Source: Gloeobacter morelensis MG652769
GTDB taxonomy: Bacteria; Cyanobacteriota; Cyanobacteriia; Gloeobacterales; Gloeobacteraceae
Direction of reading: 5' to 3'
DNA length: 64,000 bases
NCBI RefSeq assembly: GCF_021018745.1
Contig: NZ_CP063845.1
Span: 2,108,001-2,172,000, forward strand
Below, piece after piece: positions 44,226 to 51,845 of the stretch. The position numbers were made by a program, and so were the translations under genes. The notes beneath the pieces are model-generated. The model ran no database searches and was not told the DNA's origin. It saw only the letters and a program-made list of their open reading frames with translations. Each line of letters opens with the position of its first letter. The stretch's first letter is position 1.

Positions 44226-45185
44226 ATGCGCATTTTGGTGACCGGCGGCGCGGGCTTTATCGGCTCGCACCTGTGCGAACGGCTTGTTGGCGCAGGACAC
44301 GAAGTCCTCTGCCTGGACAATTTTTACACCGGCTCGCGGCTCAACATCGCCCCCTTGCTTGCGCACCCGCGTTTTGAGCTGATTCGCCACGACGTCATCG
44401 AGCCGATTCTGCTGGAAGTCGAACGCATCTACCACCTGGCCTGCCCTGCCTCCCCGGTGCACTACCAGGCCAACCCGATCAAGACCATCAAGACCAGCGT
44501 GCTGGGCACCCTCAACATGCTGGGTCTGGCCAAGCGGGTCAGAGCGCGCCTGTTGCTCGCCTCGACTTCGGAAGTTTACGGCGACCCGCTGGTGCACCCG
44601 CAGCACGAAGAGTACTGGGGCCATGTCAACCCGATTGGCGTGCGCAGCTGCTACGACGAATCGAAGCGCCTCGCCGAGACCCTCACGATGGACTACCACC
44701 GCCAGAACGGAGTCGATACGCGGATTATCCGGATTTTTAACACCTACGGTCCGCGCATGAGCGAGCACGACGGGCGGGTGGTCAGCAACCTCATTGTCCA
44801 GGCACTGCAGGGAGACGCACTGAGCGTTTACGGCAACGGCGAGCAGACGCGCAGTTTCTGCTATGTGTCGGACCTGGTGGAGGGGATGGTCGGGCTGATG
44901 GAAAGCGACTATACCAGCCCGGTGAATCTTGGCAATCCGGGAGAGTATACGATCAATGAGCTGGCAGACTTGGTGCGGCAGCTGATCAATCCGGGCTTGC
45001 CTATCGTGTATCGGCCCCTACCATCCGACGATCCGCGCCAGCGCCGACCGGACATCTCCCTGGCACGACGTTTGCTGGGATGGCAGCCCCAGGTTGAACT
45101 GCGCGAAGGGCTCCTGCTGACGGCGGAGGACTTTGCCAGACGGCTGGGTCGGGGAGTGCGCCCGAGCTTGATTGCGGTGCCCTGA
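44226..45185 (+). CDS. uxs: UDP-glucuronate decarboxylase (UDP-xylose synthase)
   Basis: A 319-residue extended SDR that converts UDP-glucuronate to UDP-xylose. Motifs: [60 protein letters not shown] and the UXS signature [16 protein letters not shown] with the catalytic Tyr/Lys. Together with the dehydrogenase just before it, it forms a UDP-xylose branch, so the polymer probably contains xylose. Confidence 0.94.
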   Translation: MRILVTGGAGFIGSHLCERLVGAGHEVLCLDNFYTGSRLNIAPLLAHPRFELIRHDVIEPILLEVERIYHLACPASPVHYQANPIKTIKTSVLGTLNMLGLAKRVRARLLLASTSEVYGDPLVHPQHEEYWGHVNPIGVRSCYDESKRLAETLTMDYHRQNGVDTRIIRIFNTYGPRMSEHDGRVVSNLIVQALQGDALSVYGNGEQTRSFCYVSDLVEGMVGLMESDYTSPVNLGNPGEYTINELADLVRQLINPGLPIVYRPLPSDDPRQRRPDISLARRLLGWQPQVELREGLLLTAEDFARRLGRGVRPSLIAVP

Positions 45186-45303
45186 GGCCCGGACCTCGAG
45201 GAAAGCACTGCGGGGCGACCATAGAACCGTTTCGGGCTGGCGCCCTTCATCCACTCAGAAAGACCGCGTCCTGACCCCTACCCACAGCAAGCGGAGAGTC
45301 GGA

Positions 45304-46545
45304 ATGAGTGAGACTAATACATTCACGTCGCTGCAGTGGGCGCGCTGGCGCGAGGTGGCCCTCAAAGACGCCTTGGGCTGGCTGCCCAGGCTGCTGATGG
45401 GACCTGCCCTGCGCCGGACGCTCTACCGACAGCTGTTTCGGAAGATGGGAGACGGTGTATTTATTGACACCGATGTCGAAATTCTCAATGCCGCCGCGAT
45501 CGAAATCGGTAACAAAGTCTGTGTACGCGCCGGAGTAAGACTCGATGCCCGCAGCCCCGGCAACCGCCTGGTGCTCAAAAGCAGGTCTTTTCTAGAGCGC
45601 GGGGTGATGATCATGGCGATGCGACAGACCACTATCGAGGTAGGCGAAGGGACCCTGGTGGGTCCCTACTCTGTATTGGCCGGCCCCGGCCATCTTACGA
45701 TCGGCAACAACTGCTTGATCGCTGCCCATGCCGGGATTTTTGCCAACAACCACCGCTTTGCGGATCCGGAGTTGACGATTCGCGAACAGGGTGTCAGCCG
45801 GCAGGGAATCGTCATCGAGGACGACTGCTGGCTCGGCCACGCCGTGAGCGTGCTCGACGGGGTCACCATCGGCCGGGGCAGTGTGATCGGTGCCGGAGCC
45901 GTTGTGACCCAGAACATTCCACCCTACTCGGTGGCCGTTGGCGTACCGGCTCGGGTGATCCGAAGGCGCGACGGCCTTTCGGTAACCCCGCAGAGTCGAT
46001 TGGTGGAACAGGGCATGCCCGATACGCTCAAACAGGCGTTGAGGCGGGCCGAGCAGGCTCTTGAACACCTTGAGAAGTTGCGCCTTGAAGTCAGTGCTGT
46101 GCTGTTGCAGGTGATCTTTGCCGAGCTGCTGCACAGGCTGTTTGAGGAAATCCGCACCGCTCTGGACGTGGACACGGTCACCCTGCTGCTGCCTAGATCG
46201 AGCAGCCAGGATCTCTTTGTGTACAACACCATCGGTCTTGAAGAGGAAATCGAGCAGCAGGTGCGCATTCCCCTTGGGCAGGGGGTGGCCGGGCAGATTG
46301 CCGCAGACATCCAACCGCTCATCGTTGAGAACCTGGCCCAGGTGGAGGTGGCCAGCCCCGTTTTGCGCAACAGAGGCGTTCAGTCTCTGCTTGGGGTCCC
46401 GCTGCATCTGGGGAAGCAGCAGGTGGGTGTTTTTCATGTGGGCAGTTTTCAGCGGCGGCACTTCACAGGCGAAGACACCTGCACGGTCGAGTCGGTCGCC
46501 GAGCGGATCGGTCCACTGATCCGCATCGCGCAGTACTCCTCCTAA
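45304..46545 (+). CDS. Beta-helix acetyltransferase with C-terminal GAF domain
   Basis: A 413-residue soluble protein paralogous to the C-terminal half of the fusion at 39800. ATG at 45304 follows GGAGAG. Residues of about 60-225 form a hexapeptide helix of the WecH/maltose-acetyltransferase kind ([60 protein letters not shown]). A short coiled linker (TLKQALRRAEQALEHLEKLR) leads to a GAF domain with DVDTVTLLLPRSSSQDLF and LGQGVAGQIAADIQPLIVEN. A ligand-sensing domain on an acyltransferase suggests allosteric control of sugar acylation. It follows ugd and uxs. Confidence 0.85.
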   Translation: MSETNTFTSLQWARWREVALKDALGWLPRLLMGPALRRTLYRQLFRKMGDGVFIDTDVEILNAAAIEIGNKVCVRAGVRLDARSPGNRLVLKSRSFLERGVMIMAMRQTTIEVGEGTLVGPYSVLAGPGHLTIGNNCLIAAHAGIFANNHRFADPELTIREQGVSRQGIVIEDDCWLGHAVSVLDGVTIGRGSVIGAGAVVTQNIPPYSVAVGVPARVIRRRDGLSVTPQSRLVEQGMPDTLKQALRRAEQALEHLEKLRLEVSAVLLQVIFAELLHRLFEEIRTALDVDTVTLLLPRSSSQDLFVYNTIGLEEEIEQQVRIPLGQGVAGQIAADIQPLIVENLAQVEVASPVLRNRGVQSLLGVPLHLGKQQVGVFHVGSFQRRHFTGEDTCTVESVAERIGPLIRIAQYSS

Positions 46546-46690
46546 GGAGTTCTGTACCCGAGCCGTACCGACTTTGTCGCCCAAGGCCGCCAGCAACCCT
46601 AATCGCAGATAGCGGATACGGGTTGGCTAAATTTGAGGATTCGTCAATCTGAGCTTTGTTTTGGTTGTTCTATATCCATCTCTACAGCCC

Positions 46691-47149
46691 GTGCAAACCC
46701 CTGCTTTCGAGGCCTGGCCGCAGATTGGCGAAAGCCTGGCCCATTACGTCCGCCGCCGCCGCGAGACCCTCGGTCTCAGCCAGCGCGAACTGGCCCTCAA
46801 AGCGGCAATTCATCCCCAGAGCGTCGGCAAAATCGAGCGCGGCCAGACTACCCGCCTCAATCTGCGCACCAAGAAAACCCTGGCGCTGGCGCTGGAAATA
46901 CCCGCTGAACACCTCGAAGCGGCGGAGCGCGGCCGACCGCTTCCGGCGGGCGGGATTTTGCAGTTTTGTCCGCACTGTTGGGAACCGGGCAGCGAGATCG
47001 ACACCCTCTGGCTCGATCCGCGGGCGCACTACTGCTACAGGTGCGGCACCCCGCTGTGCGACCGCTGCCCCAACTGTCAGGAGAGTGTTACCTCATCGAA
47101 GTTTCGATTCTGTCCCTACTGCGGTACCGGCTACAAAGCGCCGCTGTAA
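46691..47149 (+). CDS. XRE-type HTH protein with C-terminal zinc ribbons
   Basis: A 152-residue protein from GTG 46691; TTG at 46661 is an alternative start. The N-terminus is an XRE helix-turn-helix: LAHYVRRRRETLGLSQRELA and SVGKIERGQTTRLN. The C-terminal part has three Cys-rich units (FCPHCWEPGSE, YCYRCGTPLCDRCPNC and FRFCPYCGTGY), which look like double zinc ribbons. The combination recalls conserved cyanobacterial regulators of unknown target. It precedes the Mo-enzyme-like gene by 54 bases. Confidence 0.78.
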   Translation: MQTPAFEAWPQIGESLAHYVRRRRETLGLSQRELALKAAIHPQSVGKIERGQTTRLNLRTKKTLALALEIPAEHLEAAERGRPLPAGGILQFCPHCWEPGSEIDTLWLDPRAHYCYRCGTPLCDRCPNCQESVTSSKFRFCPYCGTGYKAPL

Positions 47150-47203
47150 ACAGCGCCTCGCCACAATGTGGTGTAAGGTTGATGGAGTTTTTTCGACTCC
47201 TGT

Positions 47204-49411
47204 ATGCGCAGACGTGACATCCTCCGGCTCGCGGGCCTCGGATTGGGGGCCGCTGGGGGAGCGGGGGTTCCCGCCCTGGCCCAAAACCCGGCGAAGGGCG
47301 GTGCGCGAGCGGCGGCCGGGCGGCTGCTCGTTCCCCAGTACCGGGCGGCGGGGGCGGCAAACTTTTCCCCAATTCCCTGGAACAAAGCCTGGGCCACGGT
47401 CGCCGGGCGGCTGCTCGAGGTGCGCGCCTCCAGCTGGTCGGAGGCGAACCGGCGCGCCGAGCGGCTGGGTGTCTACTGCGGCACGGGACTGACCAACGAA
47501 GAGGCCTATGCCTGGGCCAAACTGGCCCGGCTGAGCGGAGCGCGTCTGGAGCGCAGCGGCGAGGGAGCGAGTCTGGCGCTTGCCCGCGCCCTGGAGGCCA
47601 CCTTCGGCGTGCCCGCCGCCCCCAACCACTGGCTGGAACTGAGCAAAAGCCAGACGATCTTGGTGATTGGCCGGGCGGGCGGTGCGGGACATCCCGCCTT
47701 CACAGCGGCGCAGGCGGCGGCGCAGGCGGGTGTGCCGGTCTGGAGTCTGGGGGAGGGTCAGGGTGCCTCTATCGGCAACGCCCTGGCGGTCGCTCTGCGT
47801 GGCGAAGTGGCGGTCCTGGGCGGGCTGATCCGGTTTATCGTCGAGAACAAGCGCGCCGATGCCGCCTTTCTCGATGTCCACACCAACGCCGCTTTTCGCC
47901 TGCTGCCGGAATTTGGTTTCCAAAACGGCGTTTTCTCGGGCTTCGACCCGAAGACGCGCCGCTACGACCCCGAATCGTGGGGCTACGAATTTTTCGAGAA
48001 CGGCCGGCCCGCCCGATCAGATCAGATCAGCGAGGAGGGCACCGTCTACGCGCAGATAGTCCAGTTCTTTGCGCCCTACACGCTGGAGCGGGTGGCCCGC
48101 ACAGCAGGGGTAGGCGAAGCGGCCCTGGGGCGCTTTTATCGCGAATTCACCGCTCCCGAGCGCCGGCCGGCGGCGATCGTCTGTGCTGTCGACGCCGCCG
48201 CTGAACCGGCGGCGATCGAGCAGCGGGTGCGTCTGGCGGCGATCGCCAGTTTGCTGCTCGGGCAGGTGGGTCGGCCCGGAGGCGGCATCGTCGTCGCTTC
48301 CCCTGGTTTCAACCCCCAGGGCACCGCCGATGTCGGGGCCACCGGCGCCATGCTGCCGGGGTACGCCGGGGCGCCGCCTTTGGCGGCAGAAGATTTTATC
48401 GGCTGGGTACAGCGCCACGGAGTGCGCAACCAGCGCCGGTTGGTGGCCCTGCTGCGCAGCTGGTACGACACGGCGGCCCCCGATTTTGGCTTTGCGGCCC
48501 TGCCGCGCTCCCGTCCCGGCGAACCGGCTCTGCGCGGCACCGATCTGGAGATGCTGGTGTGCGTCGGTGCCGACCCGTTGGCGGAGAGCAACTGGCCCCT
48601 CGAAAAGCTCAAAACCCTGGTGGTGCTCGACTACGTCGGCACCAACCGCACCGCCCGCTTCTGGCAGGGACGGGGCACTGTGCGCACCGAGGTGCTGTTT
48701 TTGCCCCTGGCCCACCCCGACGAGCGGGAAGGCACCACCACCGATTCCGGCCGCCGCATCGTGCTGCTCTCACCCGCCTCTGGGCCTAGAGGCCAGAGTC
48801 AGACGGGCCTGGCGACGGCGGCAAGCCTGTGGGAGCAAATCGGTTTGAAACTGGCTTCGCGCACCCAGCCGCGCGAGGAGTACCTGCGCGAGGCGCGCTG
48901 GTGGCGCGAGACGACCCCGGCGGCCGTCTGGACCGAGATGGTCGGTACCAATCTGGACAATCCTGGCGAGATCGACGGGGCTGCCAATCCGCGCGAATTG
49001 CGCTGCGGGGTGGCCATCTACGCCGGGGCGAGCGCTGAAAAGCTCGCCGCGCGCAGGGAGCGCGGCGAAGACAGCTCCGGACTCGGGCTCTATCCGGCCT
49101 ACGGCTATCCCTGGCCCGGCGATGTGCGCGTGATCGCCAACCGCGCCAGCGCCGATCTGCAGGGCACCCCCCGCGTCGCGCCGCCCTTTATGCGCTGGGA
49201 CGGCAAAGCCTGGAGCGGGCCGGATACCCCCGATATCGCCAACCCGGCCAACCCCGGCGACCCGGCCGCCACGCGCTCGTTTCCGGGAACCCCCGAGGGG
49301 GTGGCCCGGCTGTTTGCCGCCTACTACGCCGCCGGACTCAACCTCGACACCGGCATCGCCTTTTTGCCCGCGGCCCTGCCCACGGGTGGCCCCCTGCCCT
49401 TTGCTAAATAA
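47204..49411 (+). CDS. Degenerate formate dehydrogenase alpha-subunit-like protein
   Basis: A 735-residue protein with a twin-arginine signal (RRRDILRLAGLGLGAAGG). Its body follows FdnG-type formate dehydrogenase in order: TFGVPAAPNHWLELSKSQTI, FIVENKRADAAFLDVHTNAA, GVFSGFDPKTRRYDPESWGY, LLLGQVGRPGGGIV and VIANRASADLQGTPRV. It lacks the N-terminal [4Fe-4S] domain (CxxC cluster), and around the Sec/Cys ligand position (SGEGASLALARAL before TFG) no Cys or Sec is present. The C-terminal dinucleotide-binding domain is also missing. The normal length is about 1000 residues. It may bind the cofactor without redox chemistry, act structurally, or be decaying; the long intact frame argues for selection. 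Confidence 0.75.
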   Translation: MRRRDILRLAGLGLGAAGGAGVPALAQNPAKGGARAAAGRLLVPQYRAAGAANFSPIPWNKAWATVAGRLLEVRASSWSEANRRAERLGVYCGTGLTNEEAYAWAKLARLSGARLERSGEGASLALARALEATFGVPAAPNHWLELSKSQTILVIGRAGGAGHPAFTAAQAAAQAGVPVWSLGEGQGASIGNALAVALRGEVAVLGGLIRFIVENKRADAAFLDVHTNAAFRLLPEFGFQNGVFSGFDPKTRRYDPESWGYEFFENGRPARSDQISEEGTVYAQIVQFFAPYTLERVARTAGVGEAALGRFYREFTAPERRPAAIVCAVDAAAEPAAIEQRVRLAAIASLLLGQVGRPGGGIVVASPGFNPQGTADVGATGAMLPGYAGAPPLAAEDFIGWVQRHGVRNQRRLVALLRSWYDTAAPDFGFAALPRSRPGEPALRGTDLEMLVCVGADPLAESNWPLEKLKTLVVLDYVGTNRTARFWQGRGTVRTEVLFLPLAHPDEREGTTTDSGRRIVLLSPASGPRGQSQTGLATAASLWEQIGLKLASRTQPREEYLREARWWRETTPAAVWTEMVGTNLDNPGEIDGAANPRELRCGVAIYAGASAEKLAARRERGEDSSGLGLYPAYGYPWPGDVRVIANRASADLQGTPRVAPPFMRWDGKAWSGPDTPDIANPANPGDPAATRSFPGTPEGVARLFAAYYAAGLNLDTGIAFLPAALPTGGPLPFAK

Positions 49412-49458
49412 TCCCTACGCCCGCCTGGAAACCAGGCGCTCTGCGCTAGCTTGGGAGC

Positions 49459-49905
49459 ATGAGCGCCGTGTCAACTTTCTGGCTGGTTCTGGGCATCGCG
49501 CTGTGGGTGCTCGAATTTTTTACCCCTGCCCTGGTGGCGGGTTCCCTCGGCACGGCCGCCCTGCTGATGCTGCTGGTGGGACCGTGGATTCCCAGCCTGT
49601 TTTTGCAGCTGTTTGTCTTTGCCCTTATCGCTTCGGGGTTGATTCTGCTCACGCGGCGGCTTGTGCCCAGGGCGAGCAGCGATCTCGAAAAGCCCGACTA
49701 CAGCGCCCAGGCGACGATCACCCGGGCCATCGAGCCTGGGGGTATGGGCCGCGTCGCCTTCGAGGGAACCACCTGGAACGCCCGCTGCGACCCGAGTGAC
49801 CGGCCGCTTCCGGCCGGAACGCCGGTGATCGTGCTGGGAAGGCAGGGCAATGTGCTCGACGTGATGCCCCTCGAAGCGCTCAAGGAAGCCCCTCCGGGGC
49901 CTTGA
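49459..49905 (+). CDS. NfeD family membrane protein
   Basis: A 148-residue protein with two or three hydrophobic helices (FWLVLGIALWVLEFFTPALV, LFLQLFVFALIASGLILLT) and a C-terminal OB-like domain (EKPDYSAQATITRAIEPGGM, GRVAFEGTTWNARC). NfeD proteins are partners of SPFH proteins at membrane microdomains, and the next gene is an SPFH protein 16 bases downstream, so the pair fits the usual operon. Confidence 0.87.
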   Translation: MSAVSTFWLVLGIALWVLEFFTPALVAGSLGTAALLMLLVGPWIPSLFLQLFVFALIASGLILLTRRLVPRASSDLEKPDYSAQATITRAIEPGGMGRVAFEGTTWNARCDPSDRPLPAGTPVIVLGRQGNVLDVMPLEALKEAPPGP

Positions 49906-49921
49906 AGAAGGAGAGACTGCG

Positions 49922-50878
49922 GTGGAAATTTTTTTGTTTGCAATCGGATTTGTCCTCCTGGCCACGATCGTGGCTGGGGTCAAAATCATCAACCAGGGCG
50001 ACGAAGCGCTCGTCGAACGTTTGGGCCGCTTTCACGCCAGACTCACCCCGGGTCTGCACATCATCATTCCCTATATCGACCGGCTCGCCTTCAAAGAGAC
50101 CATCCGCGAGCAGGTGCTCGACATCCAGCCCCAGACGGCGATCACCCGCGACAACGTCTCCCTCGATGCCGACGCGGTCATCTACTGGCGGATCGTCGAT
50201 GTGCGCAAAGCTTACTACTCGGTGGCCAATATCCGTCAGGCGATGAGCAATCTGGTGCTCACCGCCCTGCGCTCCGAGATCGGCAAACTCGAACTCGACG
50301 AGACGTTCGCCTCGCGCGCCGAAATTAACCAGGCCCTGCTCGATCAGCTCGACACCGCCACCGATCCCTGGGGGATCAAAGTCACCCGCGTCGAGGTGCG
50401 CAACATCGCCCCGTCGCGCACGGTGCTCGATTCGATGGAGCAGCAGATGGCGGCCGAACGCCGCAAGCGCGCGGTGATCCTCAACTCCGAGGGCGAGCGC
50501 CAGTCGGCCATCAACAGCGCCCAGGGCGAAGCCTCGGCGCGCATTGCCCGAGCTGAGGCCGAGCGCCAGGAGCAGATCCTCCAGGCCCAGGGCACCGCCG
50601 AGGCGCTGCGCACCCTGGCTGAGACCCTGAGCGATCCCAAAGCCCGCGAGGCGCTGCAGTTCTATCTGGCCCGCAACTACCTCGACGTCGCCAACGCCGT
50701 CGGCGCCTCCCCGAGCAGCAAGGTGCTCTTTATGGACCCGGCCTCGATCCCGGCTGCGCTGGGTGCTCTGTTGTCACTGACCGACAGAAGCGGCGAGGGC
50801 GACGGGCAAAAAACCAACGGCGCCCCGGCCATCCTGCCCCCGCTGCATTTGCGCGAACGACCCAAGATCGAAGGCTAG
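49922..50878 (+). CDS. SPFH/band 7 (stomatin, QmcA-like) protein
   Basis: A 318-residue membrane-anchored protein. An N-terminal hydrophobic helix (FLFAIGFVLLATIVAGVKII) is followed by the SPFH domain (EALVERLGRFHARLTPGLHI, FKETIREQVLDIQPQTAITR, DNVSLDADAVIYWRIVDVRK) and a helical tail (AERRKRAVILNSEGERQSAI, ERQEQILQAQGTAEALRTL). GTG start at 49922 after GGAGAG. It should organise membrane domains together with NfeD. Confidence 0.93.
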   Translation: MEIFLFAIGFVLLATIVAGVKIINQGDEALVERLGRFHARLTPGLHIIIPYIDRLAFKETIREQVLDIQPQTAITRDNVSLDADAVIYWRIVDVRKAYYSVANIRQAMSNLVLTALRSEIGKLELDETFASRAEINQALLDQLDTATDPWGIKVTRVEVRNIAPSRTVLDSMEQQMAAERRKRAVILNSEGERQSAINSAQGEASARIARAEAERQEQILQAQGTAEALRTLAETLSDPKAREALQFYLARNYLDVANAVGASPSSKVLFMDPASIPAALGALLSLTDRSGEGDGQKTNGAPAILPPLHLRERPKIEG

Positions 50879-50886
50879 GCGCTCCT

Positions 50887-51402
50887 GTGGACCTGGAAAG
50901 CATCGACATCGCCCTGGGCACGCCGGATCTGAGCCTTGCCGCCTTTGTGGCCCCCGACGCGGTGGTGGTAGGACGGGTGGCGGTGGCCCGGGGGGTGAGC
51001 CTCTGGTACGGCGCGGTCCTGCGCGGCGATGTCGAGCGCATCGAGATTGGCGAGGATACCAATATCCAGGACGGTGCCGTCCTGCACGGCGATCCCGGCC
51101 GGCCGGTGATTGTCGGTGCGCGCGTCACCGTCGGCCACCGGGCGGTCATCCACGCCGCTGTCGTCGAGGACGAATGCCTGATTGGCATCGGCGCGGTGGT
51201 GCTCGATGGGGTCACCGTGGGCACCCAGTCGATTGTGGCGGCGGGGGCGGTGGTCACCCGGACGGTGCCGCCGGGATCGCTGGTGGCGGGAGTGCCCGCC
51301 CGCGTCGTGCGCACCCTGGAGGAAGCCGAAAAAGCCGAACGCCGAAAACACGCTCTCAACTACCGCGCGCTCGCGGAGCACTACAGAAACCACCATACAT
51401 AA
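50887..51402 (+). CDS. Gamma-carbonic-anhydrase-like protein
   Basis: A 171-residue left-handed beta-helix protein. The zinc-binding His positions of the gamma class are in DGAVLHGDPG and VGHRAVIHAAVVEDECL, with the typical SLWYGAVLRGDVERIEIGED and AGAVVTRTVPPGSLVAGVPA. Members hydrate CO2 or are inactive relatives (YrdA, PaaY). It starts with GTG at 50887, eight bases after the SPFH gene, so it may share its operon. It lacks the Rubisco-small-subunit repeats of CcmM. Confidence 0.88.
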   Translation: MDLESIDIALGTPDLSLAAFVAPDAVVVGRVAVARGVSLWYGAVLRGDVERIEIGEDTNIQDGAVLHGDPGRPVIVGARVTVGHRAVIHAAVVEDECLIGIGAVVLDGVTVGTQSIVAAGAVVTRTVPPGSLVAGVPARVVRTLEEAEKAERRKHALNYRALAEHYRNHHT

Positions 51403-51495
51403 TTGTTCACATCTAAGTAGAAACCGCCGCATTCCGATACACGTCGTTAGAATGGAGGGAGCGAAAGCTCGCATTCGTGAGTAGGGACGCATTCG

Positions 51496-51774
51496 ATGTT
51501 GATATTGAATAAAGCCTCCGTCGATCTCTGCCCAATCCGCCGCTCTCGGCGTTCGGGGATCGAAGTCGGATTAAAGTTTGGGGATCGCCTGTTTTACCCC
51601 TGTAGCAATTTTGAGGCGACCGAGATGCGCGAGGCGATCGCGTTCTATCGCAGTTGTTCGGGTTCGTCGCTGATCGTCTCGGACGAAGATGGTTTTCAGG
51701 TCTGGTGCAACCTGCCGAACTTAGAGACCGCCGATGCCGTCGGCGAAAAAGAGTTGAGTACAGTCGCCGCCTGA
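51496..51774 (+). CDS. Small protein of unknown function
   Basis: A 92-residue acidic protein with balanced amino-acid use (GLKFGDRLFYPCSNFEATEM, REAIAFYRSCSGSSLIV). ATG at 51496 has only GGGACG upstream as a ribosome site. No family is recognised. It ends just before a strong hairpin shared with the convergent oxidase gene. Confidence 0.55.
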   Translation: MLILNKASVDLCPIRRSRRSGIEVGLKFGDRLFYPCSNFEATEMREAIAFYRSCSGSSLIVSDEDGFQVWCNLPNLETADAVGEKELSTVAA

Positions 51775-51797
51775 TCCGCCCACAACCAACTCGCGTG

Positions 51798-51830
51798 ACC
51801 GCCCGGGCTGAAACTTTCAGCCCGGGCGGT
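51798..51830. terminator. Perfect 16-bp hairpin between convergent genes (bidirectional terminator-like)
   Basis: ACCGCCCGGGCTGAAA at 51798-51813 pairs perfectly with TTTCAGCCCGGGCGGT at 51815-51830, separated by a single C, so the apical bases will open into a small loop. It lies between the plus-strand small gene and the minus-strand copper oxidase gene. There is no T-tract on either strand. Confidence 0.7.
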
Positions 51831-51845
51831 TCGACGTCGGTGGGG

